From positions 1 through 6,820 of the forward strand of contig SBFU01000342.1 of the NCBI GenBank assembly GCA_006227785.1: a DNA stretch of 6,820 nt. Reading direction: 5' to 3'. Origin of the DNA: Burkholderiales bacterium. Its GTDB lineage: Bacteria > Pseudomonadota > Gammaproteobacteria > Burkholderiales > Burkholderiaceae_C. The notes below the pieces were generated by a model that saw only the letters and a list, made by a program, of their open reading frames with translations, searched no databases and was not told the origin of the DNA. This document shows positions 1 to 5,410 of the stretch, one piece after another. The position numbers were made by a program, and so were the translations under genes. How positions within the stretch are numbered: the stretch's first letter is position 1; the number at the start of each line of letters is the position of its first letter.

Positions 1-413
1 TCACCGGCGGCGCGCTGGGCCTGGAAATGCGGGCGGTCGCCGACGTACAGGCCGGTCTCGACACCGAGACTGTTGAAGACCACATGGCCGGAGGCGTCAA
101 CCACCGAGATGTAGTCGACAAGGCCCTCTGGCAGGGTTTCCAGGGTTTCGCGCACTTGCTCCGCAAAGGCGTCGGTACCCCGGTTCATGAGCCAATCGCG
201 CCGCAACCGCAGCAGTGCGGTGTCGAGCGAACTGAACAGCCCGTCGATCTGGCCCGCCATGGCGTCGGCCAGCTGCAGGCTGCGTTTCCTCGCGTCTTCC
301 AGGGCCTGCTCCCGCATTTGCTCGCTCGCGCGCCCAGCCTGCCACCAGAGCCCGGCCACGGCCATGCTGGTGAAGACCACCACCCAAAGCATGAGTCCAC
401 GCAGACGCGACAT
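1..413 (-). CDS. Membrane-anchored PDC/dCache sensor protein, N-terminal part (runs off left edge)
   Basis: Reading leftward from the ATG at 413-411, the frame stays open to the window edge, giving about 137 residues that begin MSRLRGLMLWVVVFTSMAVA. A basic N-terminus is followed by one hydrophobic helix (about residues 6-24), then a helical stretch (about 28-75), then a segment containing YISVVDASGHVVFNS (about 101-115) and GDRPHFQAQ (about 125-133). The 'V.D..G.VV.NS' plus 'DR.HF' pattern is typical of the periplasmic PDC/dCache domain of diguanylate cyclases and sensor kinases, which binds small ligands and signals across the inner membrane. The output domain (GGDEF, EAL or histidine kinase) lies outside the window, so the enzyme type cannot be named. 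Start choice: the first residues and TM helix look natural. A GGAAGA (426-431 on the complement) lies 12 nt upstream, a rather long spacing for a ribosome binding site. It is transcribed divergently from the cyclodeaminase-like gene at 507. Confidence 0.8.
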   Translation of the reverse strand, partial: MSRLRGLMLWVVVFTSMAVAGLWWQAGRASEQMREQALEDARKRSLQLADAMAGQIDGLFSSLDTALLRLRRDWLMNRGTDAFAEQVRETLETLPEGLVDYISVVDASGHVVFNSLGVETGLYVGDRPHFQAQRAAG

Positions 414-453
414 TTTTTGTCCGTATCTTCCACAACGACGGCAAATACCCTAC

Positions 454-458
454 GGGAG
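454..458 (+). promoter_or_regulatory. Shine-Dalgarno-like GGGAG ahead of ATG 467, which is out of frame with the gene at 507
   Basis: GGGAG lies 8 nt before an ATG at 467, good ribosome-binding-site spacing. That ATG is in a different frame from the cyclodeaminase-like protein, which starts 40 nt further on at 507 with no visible Shine-Dalgarno sequence. The frame from 467 stays open to 1657 only as a high-GC shadow: its product is Arg/His/Pro-rich and unlike any family. The site may be fortuitous, may initiate a short overlapping leader, or may mark a sequencing indel between about 467 and 507. Confidence 0.3.
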
Positions 459-506
459 CATAAGACATGAAACTGACGTCAGCCTGTTGGCGCCACAACC
501 GCGCGA

Positions 507-1481
507 ATGTCCTTCGCCATGCACGACAATCGCGACATGCTTGCCCTAGATGCCGACCAGACCCGCAACGCCCTGCCCTTCGAGCCCCTGATCGCTGCCC
601 TGCGCGAGCGCTTTCGCAGCAGCACCTGCGAAGTGCCGGCGCGCCACGTGCACGAGATCGGTTCACCCGGCGGTGCGCGTCTGACCTCGCTCATCATGCC
701 GGCCTGGCAACCCGGGCAGCACTACGGTGTCAAGATCATCAACATCGCCCCCGGCAACGCCGCCCGGGGCCTGCCCGGACTGCACGGCAGTTACCTGCTG
801 TTCGATGGCAGCACCGGCGTGCCGCTGGCCGCGCTGGATGGCACCGTGCTCACCGCTCGCCGCACCGCGGCGGCATCGGCGCTGGCCGCCTCTTTCCTGG
901 CCCGCGACGATGCTCGCCACCTGCTGGTGGTGGGCGCCGGCGCGGTGGCAACCCTCCTGCCCCAGGCCTACCGCTGCGTGCGCGACATCGACCGCATCTC
1001 GGTCTGGGCGCGTCGACCCGAACAGGCCCAGGCCCTGGCCATGCAATGGCAGGCCGAGGGTCTGCCCGCCCAGGCCGTCACCGACCTGCGCGCCAGTTGC
1101 GCCGAGGCCGACATCATCAGCTGCGCCACCCTGGCCACCGAACCGGTGGTCCAAGGCGCCTGGCTTCCCGCCGGATCGCACCTGGACCTGATCGGCAGCT
1201 TCACCCCGGCCATGCGCGAGGCCGACGACGCCTGCTGGGTGGATGCGCGGGTGTTTGTGGACACCGAAGAAGCGCTGGTCAAGAGCGGCGACCTGCTTGG
1301 CCCGCTGCGGCGCGGCGCGCTGCGCGAGGACGACGTGCGCGGCACCCTGGGCACGCTGTGCAAGGGCGTGGCCACCGGCCGCAAGTCCGACAGCGAACGC
1401 ACGGTGTTCAAGTCGGTCGGTACCGCTCTGGAAGACCTGGCCGCTGCGGTGATGGTGTTGCAGGCCCGCACAAGCGCCTGA
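507..1481 (+). CDS. Ornithine cyclodeaminase/mu-crystallin family NAD(P)-dependent oxidoreductase
   Basis: 324 residues, the usual length for the OCD/mu-crystallin family (COG2423 type). The N-terminal substrate/dimerisation half carries the expected Lys in YGVKIINIAPGN (K76), then LPGLHGSYLLFD (89-100) and the conserved Arg pair in LTARRTAA (R118, R119). A Rossmann dinucleotide site follows, LLVVGAGAVA (139-148), then SCATLATEP (205-213) and HLDLIGSFTPAMREAD (225-240). True ornithine cyclodeaminases carry a catalytic Asp in a GGDCPGKTE-type motif; here that stretch reads IGSFTPAMRE, so deamination-cyclisation of ornithine is unlikely. A reductase or dehydrogenase acting on a cyclic imino acid such as pyrroline-2-carboxylate, or on a small amino acid, is more likely. 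Cytoplasmic. Start: the in-frame stop at 474-476 limits choices to ATG 507, 519 or 537. None has a clear Shine-Dalgarno sequence, and alignment sense (MLALDADQTR near the usual family start) would also allow 537. The stop is at 1479-1481, 79 bp before the kinase gene. Confidence 0.9.
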   Translation: MSFAMHDNRDMLALDADQTRNALPFEPLIAALRERFRSSTCEVPARHVHEIGSPGGARLTSLIMPAWQPGQHYGVKIINIAPGNAARGLPGLHGSYLLFDGSTGVPLAALDGTVLTARRTAAASALAASFLARDDARHLLVVGAGAVATLLPQAYRCVRDIDRISVWARRPEQAQALAMQWQAEGLPAQAVTDLRASCAEADIISCATLATEPVVQGAWLPAGSHLDLIGSFTPAMREADDACWVDARVFVDTEEALVKSGDLLGPLRRGALREDDVRGTLGTLCKGVATGRKSDSERTVFKSVGTALEDLAAAVMVLQARTSA

Positions 1482-1507
1482 GCGGGGTCCGTGCCCCCAA
1501 ACCCCGC
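1482..1507 (+). terminator. GC-rich inverted repeat immediately after the 507-1481 gene
   Basis: GCGGGGT (1482-1488) and ACCCCGC (1501-1507) are perfect inverted 7-mers separated by 12 bases, starting at the base after the stop codon TGA. An RNA stem-loop here would be stable and could mark transcript end or protect the 3' end. There is no T-run after it (the next bases are GATACTGGGG), so a classical Rho-independent terminator is not shown. Its position, between a stop codon and a promoter-like block, fits separation of the two transcription units. Confidence 0.4.
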
Positions 1508-1525
1508 GATACTGGGGAGAGTTCG

Positions 1526-1554
1526 TTGCACGACAACCATCCCGACAACATAAT
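1526..1554 (+). promoter_or_regulatory. Candidate sigma70-type promoter for the hybrid kinase gene
   Basis: TTGCAC (1526-1531, first three bases match the -35 consensus) is separated by exactly 17 bp from CATAAT (1549-1554, five of six match the -10 consensus TATAAT). Transcription would be expected to start about 7 bases after the -10, that is at about 1561, the A of the kinase ATG. No Shine-Dalgarno sequence lies between them, so the mRNA would be leaderless or nearly so. The -35 is weak, so an activator may be needed. Confidence 0.45.
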
Positions 1555-1558
1555 GTTG
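1546..1558. repeat. Perfect palindrome CAACAT-A-ATGTTG over the -10 region; possible operator
   Basis: CAACAT (1546-1551) and ATGTTG (1553-1558) are exact inverted copies around one central base. The palindrome covers the CATAAT -10 candidate and ends 2 bases before the kinase start codon. Nearby are direct copies of CGACAAC (1531-1537 and 1543-1549, 12 bp apart) and of GTTGCA (1525-1530 and 1555-1560). A one-base centre is too tight for a good RNA hairpin, so a DNA-binding dimer site (operator) is the more natural reading. The repeats are seen directly; the operator role is inferred. Confidence 0.6.
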
Positions 1559-1560
1559 CA

Positions 1561-3564
1561 ATGTCAGACCCCGGGCTTCGTCCAGCTGCCACAACGGCGA
1601 CGCCGTTCGAGGAGCTGGCGCGCTTTCTGCCCGGCGCGATCTTTCGATACCGCGTAGCGACCGACGGTGCCGCGCGGCTCGAATACATGAGCCCGGCGTG
1701 CCTGGAAATCTGGGAACTGCCCGCCAGCCGGCTGGAACACGACATGGCCGACCTCTGGGGCAGGGTCGATCCGCGCGATCTTCAAGCCATGCGCCACACG
1801 GTCGACGATTGCGCCGAGCGCCTGGTCGACTGGGATCACCAGTGGCGCATCACCACACCATCGGGCCGGCGCAAATGGTTGCACGGCATGGGACGACCGA
1901 CCCGCGACGTCGACGGCTCCCTGTTGTGGCATGTGTTCGTTGTCGACCAGACCGACAGTCGCGCCGCGCAGGAAGGTCTGCGCCTGAGCGAGGAGCGGTT
2001 TCGTCGCCTCATTGATGCCATCCCCGATGTGGCCGTGCAGGGCTACGACGCCAACCTGATCTGCCGCTTCTGGAACGGCGCGTCGGCCCGCCTGTATGGC
2101 TACAGTGAACAGGAGGCGGTCGGAACCAACCTGCTGGACCTGATCATCCCGGACAGCATGCGATCCGAGGTCATGGCGGCCACCCGGCACATGCTGGAGA
2201 CCGGCGAGGCCATTCCTTCGGCCGAGCTGGTGCTGCAGCACAAGGACGGATCCAGTGTCAGGGTGTATTCGGGCCATGTGATGCTCAGCCACAGCAGCGC
2301 CGAGCCGTCGTTCTTCTGCATCGACTTCGATCTGTCGGAACGGCAGCGGGCCGAAGATGCCAGGCAGCAGTTGCAGTCGCAACTGCGGGAAGCCCAGAAA
2401 ATGGAGGCGCTGGGCACCCTGGCCGGTGGCATCGCCCACGACTTCAACAACATCCTGGCAGCGATCCTGGGCAACGCGGCCCTGGCGCTGGAAGACTGCC
2501 CGGAAGACAGTCCCAGCTGGACCAGCCTGCGCGAAATCCAGAAGGCGGCCCGCCGGGCCAGGGCGGTGGTGCACCAGATCCTGGCCTTCGCGCGGCGCCA
2601 GGAGGCGCGGCGCAGCGTGCTCGACCTGCGGGTGACGTCCGAAGAGGTGCTGTCCCTGCTACGGGCCACCGCACCTGCGGGGGTCTCCATCGAGTTCACG
2701 GCCGCCTCCGGTCTGCCCGCCGTCGTCGGCGACCCCAGCCAGTTCGAACAGGTGCTGCTCAACCTGGGCACCAACGCGGTCCAGGCTGTCAGTGGCCACC
2801 ATCAGGCCAAGGTTTGTATCGAACTGGCCCGCATGGAAGCGCCGTTGAGCGCAGGACCGGATGACTGGCAGGTGCTGACCTCGTCCGCCCGGGAGGGTCA
2901 GGCCGGCGTGCTGATCCGCGTCACGGACAACGGGCCCGGCATGACGGCCGATACCGCGCAACGCATCTTCGAACCCTTCTTCACCACCAAACCGCGGGGC
3001 CAGGGCACCGGCCTGGGTCTGGCCGTGGTCCACGGCATCCTCAAGGAACACGACGCCAGCGTCCTCTTGAGGACCCGGGACGGCGTGGGCACGTGCTTCG
3101 AGATCTGGATGCCCGCGACCGACCGGCCCGCCGACGCCAGCGCCGACACGGACGTGCCTGCACCCGCTTCTGCACGCCGCACCGAAAGCCGTCGCGTGCT
3201 GTACGTGGACGACGACGCCCTGCTCACCGACCTGGTCTTCCGCCAGCTCACGCGCGCCGGTCACCAGGTGACCACCGAGTCGGACCCACGCGAAGCGTTG
3301 CGCCGACTTGAGGATGATCCGCAAGCCTTCGACCTCCTGATCTCCGACCACAACATGCCGCAGATGTCGGGACTGGACATGGTCACCACGGTGCAGCAGA
3401 TCAGGCCAAGTCTGCCGGTGATCCTGACGTCTGCCGTTGTCTCAGACGAACTGCGTGCCAAGGCCGAGAGGGCCGGTGTTGCCCTGGTGATCGAAAAAGC
3501 CGGTTCGGCAAACCAACTGGCGGACGAGGTGGCCCGTCACCCACCGAACCCACGCAACGCATGA
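1561..3564 (+). CDS. Soluble PAS-PAS hybrid histidine kinase with C-terminal receiver domain
   Basis: 667 residues, no membrane segment, so a cytoplasmic sensor. Domains: PAS 1 (about 20-133, with IFRYRVATDG and EYMSP), PAS 2 (about 145-262, with RLIDAIPDVAVQGYD and YGYSEQEAVG), a short linker helix (about 262-282), HisKA with phospho-acceptor His293 in GGIAHDFNNILAA, and HATPase_c with N-box around N401-N405, G1 motif DNGPG (456-460), F-box IFEPFFTTK (469-477) and G2 motif GQGTGLGL (480-487). A linker rich in Ala/Asp/Pro (about 515-540) leads to a receiver (about 544-660) with acidic cluster DDD (550-552), phospho-acceptor D596 in LLISDHNMP, T623 and K646. All catalytic residues are present, so autophosphorylation at H293 and transfer to D596 are expected. 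The HDFNN form of the His box is that of NtrB/FixL-like kinases. The conserved Lys is followed by Ala rather than the usual Pro. There is no DNA-binding or Hpt domain, so the final output must be another protein. ATG 1561 is the first start in frame and has no Shine-Dalgarno sequence. Confidence 0.95.
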   Translation: MSDPGLRPAATTATPFEELARFLPGAIFRYRVATDGAARLEYMSPACLEIWELPASRLEHDMADLWGRVDPRDLQAMRHTVDDCAERLVDWDHQWRITTPSGRRKWLHGMGRPTRDVDGSLLWHVFVVDQTDSRAAQEGLRLSEERFRRLIDAIPDVAVQGYDANLICRFWNGASARLYGYSEQEAVGTNLLDLIIPDSMRSEVMAATRHMLETGEAIPSAELVLQHKDGSSVRVYSGHVMLSHSSAEPSFFCIDFDLSERQRAEDARQQLQSQLREAQKMEALGTLAGGIAHDFNNILAAILGNAALALEDCPEDSPSWTSLREIQKAARRARAVVHQILAFARRQEARRSVLDLRVTSEEVLSLLRATAPAGVSIEFTAASGLPAVVGDPSQFEQVLLNLGTNAVQAVSGHHQAKVCIELARMEAPLSAGPDDWQVLTSSAREGQAGVLIRVTDNGPGMTADTAQRIFEPFFTTKPRGQGTGLGLAVVHGILKEHDASVLLRTRDGVGTCFEIWMPATDRPADASADTDVPAPASARRTESRRVLYVDDDALLTDLVFRQLTRAGHQVTTESDPREALRRLEDDPQAFDLLISDHNMPQMSGLDMVTTVQQIRPSLPVILTSAVVSDELRAKAERAGVALVIEKAGSANQLADEVARHPPNPRNA

Positions 3565-4304
3565 CAGCGCCGGCTCCGCAGCACCACAGCCTCTGCACCA
3601 CGGTGTGGCGCCTCATCGCGGCGCCCGCGCTGGCCCTGGGGATGGGCACCTCACCCGCTCTGGCGGGCATGGATGCGACCGAGGTGCGCATCGGCGCCTT
3701 CCGTGACTTCGTGCAGGCCACCGGTCTGGTCACCGCCGCCGAGCGGGCCGGTGGTGGCCAGACCTACGAGGGCGGCTGGCAGCAGCGGCCCGGCTGGGTC
3801 TGGCACGCACCCTATGGCCGGCCCGGCGGCGACGACGAACCCGTGACCCATGTGACCCACGCCGAGGCCAGCGCCTATTGCCGCTGGGCCGGTGGGCGCC
3901 TGCCCACCGAAGACGAATGGCGCCGCGCCGCCTACACCGAACAGCGGGATCCGCCGCCGCCGGGCTGGATCCGGGGTCGCACCTACCCCTACCCCAGTGG
4001 CGAAACGCCCACCGGCGCGAACTGCCTGGGCGACTGCGGCGAAACCGCGCCTGCCGTGGCCCACGCCCGGACCAGCCGTGGCCGGGGACATGCACCGGTC
4101 GGCCGCACGCCCCCTGGCGTCAACGGTCTGTTCGACATGGGTGGCAACGTCTGGGAATGGGCCGACGCCGGCCCGGGCAGCGAGCAACCCACGCTGGGCG
4201 GCTCGTGGTGGTACGGCGCTGGCCCCATGCACCGCACACACAGGGCCACCAAGCCCGCCGACACGGCGGTGGTCTACATCGGTTTTCGCTGCATCCGGCC
4301 GTAG
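3561..4304 (+). CDS. Exported SUMF1/EgtB/PvdO-family (formylglycine-generating-enzyme-like) protein
   Basis: 247 residues. The N-terminus has a hydrophobic stretch (about 18-35) ending in ALA-G, a plausible signal peptidase I site after residue 35, so the protein is probably periplasmic. The rest is a recognisable SUMF fold: MDATEVRIGAFRDFV (37-51), VTHAEASAYCRWAGGRLPTE (98-117) followed by DEW, NGLFDMGGNVWEW (188-200), GGSWWYGA (213-220) and the terminal IGFRC (240-244). The family includes formylglycine-generating enzyme, EgtB and PvdO. The paired active-site cysteines that real FGE carries between the GGSW and GFRC motifs are absent; the only mature cysteines are C107, C155, C159 (CLGDC) and C244. 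The usual N-terminal 'F.MG' strand before the EVT-like motif is also missing, so the domain is shorter than normal. It is therefore unlikely to activate sulfatases; its reaction or ligand is unknown. Its ATG overlaps the kinase stop (ATGA, 3561-3564), implying translational coupling and a shared operon. Confidence 0.87.
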   Translation: MTAPAPQHHSLCTTVWRLIAAPALALGMGTSPALAGMDATEVRIGAFRDFVQATGLVTAAERAGGGQTYEGGWQQRPGWVWHAPYGRPGGDDEPVTHVTHAEASAYCRWAGGRLPTEDEWRRAAYTEQRDPPPPGWIRGRTYPYPSGETPTGANCLGDCGETAPAVAHARTSRGRGHAPVGRTPPGVNGLFDMGGNVWEWADAGPGSEQPTLGGSWWYGAGPMHRTHRATKPADTAVVYIGFRCIRP

Positions 4305-4326
4305 ACCCGATGCCGATCGGCCGCGC

Positions 4327-5340
4327 TCAGGAAATCGGCACCACCCGGCTCTCCACCACACCGGGTCTGGCCGAGTAGCGCGTCAGTGCGTCCAGCCGCT
4401 CGACCTCGACCTGGGCCCGCCGGACGCCATAAACGGCCGACCTGAGCCAGAGCAACTCGTCCTGCAAGGCCTCCTCATGGTCGAGTCTGCGATGCCAGAC
4501 ACGGCCATCGGCATCCCAGCGGTAACCCCGGCCTTTGAGGGCGTCCTTGCTCTCGAAGGGAGCACCGGTGGCGCGCAACCGGTAAGCCGGTTGACTGGCG
4601 GCAAGCAGCAGGCGGCCCAGACCGGTGGGTGTGTCGTGGTCCTCCCCGCCGGCACAGAGCACCTTCAGCAGGGCGTGGCAGTCCACCAATGCCCGGTGCG
4701 CGTCATAGAACCAGCCCTGCTCCAGGGCGAGGGCACTGAGCCTGGACGACTCGGCGCCCAGGCTCTTCCAGTCGATGTCGGCAAACGAACAGGCCCAGGG
4801 CTTGCCCGCAAACGCCGGAAAACGTGCCTCCAGGAACGGGCGATCGAAGCCCGCGTTGTGCGCCACCACCAGGTCGGCGCGCCCCAGCATCGCCAGCACC
4901 CGGTCGTCATCCAGGCGGTGTCCGCGCACCATCTCATCGTCAATGCCGGTGACCTGGCGGGCCACCTCCGGAATCGGCATGCCCGGGTCTTCAAAACCCT
5001 CGAAGGTCTCCACCGGGCCGAACGGAAGGCCCGTGCGTCCGTCCACCTGCACCAGCAACATGGCAAGTTCAATGATGCGGTCATCGGCATGGGACAGGCC
5101 GGTGGTCTCGGTGTCCAGCACCAGAACCCACGGCTGCTGGCCACCGCCCTCGGCTGCTTGGGGCGCCGGGCCATGGTCGTTCACGGGGACCAGGCGGCGC
5201 AACACCCGGTAGTCCGGGTGTGCCTGCAGGCGCAGCGCCATGTCTTCCGGTGTCAGGTCAGCGCCAGCCGCCACCACGCCAGCACCAGCCGGCGGCCTCT
5301 CGGGTTCGGGTGGCGTGAATTCGAAGCTGAGTTGACTCAT
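4327..5340 (-). CDS. DnaQ-like DEDDh 3'-5' exonuclease with C-terminal KD-LK-RGYRWD module
   Basis: 337 residues from the chosen start. A proline-rich tail (about 8-30) and a helical segment precede the exonuclease fold: VLVLDTETTGL (D76, E78), VTGIDDEMV (130-138), VVAHNAGFD (D166) and DAHRALVDCHALL (H215, D220). These are the four acidic residues plus His of the DEDDh family that includes the proofreading subunit of DNA polymerase III. The expected reaction is two-metal hydrolysis of single-stranded nucleic acid from the 3' end, in the cytoplasm. After the nuclease comes a small module, PFESKDALKGRGYRWDADGR (261-280) followed by VWHRRL, and a Leu/Arg/Glu-rich tail. As a stand-alone DnaQ-like protein longer than the nuclease core it is more likely a repair or RNA/DNA-trimming enzyme than the replicative subunit. 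Start: ATG 5340 has GAGAG 6 nt upstream. In-frame ATG 5346 has poor spacing and the longer frame back to 5511 is Arg/Cys-rich and overlaps the permease gene. Ends 22 bp from the convergent SUMF-like gene. Confidence 0.92.
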   Translation of the reverse strand: MSQLSFEFTPPEPERPPAGAGVVAAGADLTPEDMALRLQAHPDYRVLRRLVPVNDHGPAPQAAEGGGQQPWVLVLDTETTGLSHADDRIIELAMLLVQVDGRTGLPFGPVETFEGFEDPGMPIPEVARQVTGIDDEMVRGHRLDDDRVLAMLGRADLVVAHNAGFDRPFLEARFPAFAGKPWACSFADIDWKSLGAESSRLSALALEQGWFYDAHRALVDCHALLKVLCAGGEDHDTPTGLGRLLLAASQPAYRLRATGAPFESKDALKGRGYRWDADGRVWHRRLDHEEALQDELLWLRSAVYGVRRAQVEVERLDALTRYSARPGVVESRVVPIS

Positions 5341-5346
5341 TGACAT

Positions 5347-5351
5347 CTCTC
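5347..5351 (-). promoter_or_regulatory. Ribosome binding site deciding the exonuclease start
   Basis: On the complement strand GAGAG lies 6 nt before ATG 5340 (MSQLSFEF). The alternative in-frame ATG at 5346 directly abuts this GAGAG and cannot use it, so 5340 is preferred. Confidence 0.55.
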
Positions 5352-5410
5352 GATGAGGACCATGGTCCCACAAATCCAGCAGGCCAGCGGCGGCGGCGCG
5401 GCGCACGTTC

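Noticed and set aside
414..506. Promoter hexamers in the divergent intergenic region
   Set aside because: No -35/-10 pair with acceptable spacing could be found on either strand.
467..1657. 396-residue plus-strand frame overlapping the OCD-like gene
   Set aside because: Arg/His/Pro-rich product with no family features, running out of frame with a well-conserved enzyme and into the kinase gene; a high-GC shadow.
663..1745. 360-residue minus-strand frame opposite the OCD-like gene
   Set aside because: Gly/Ala/Gln-rich antisense shadow covering the conserved gene and its downstream regulatory gap; no domain motifs.
1564..2574. 336-residue minus-strand frame opposite the kinase gene
   Set aside because: Antisense of the PAS domains, which are clearly coding on the plus strand; no recognisable motif.
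4305..4326. CCGAT-GCCG-ATCGG inverted repeat between the convergent genes as a terminator
   Set aside because: Only a 5-bp stem with no T-run on either side; too weak to call although the position would suit a bidirectional terminator.
3892..5343. 483-residue plus-strand frame spanning the end of the SUMF-like gene and the antisense of the exonuclease
   Set aside because: The longest shadow in that area, but it crosses two well-supported genes, and both true frames carry catalytic or family motifs.
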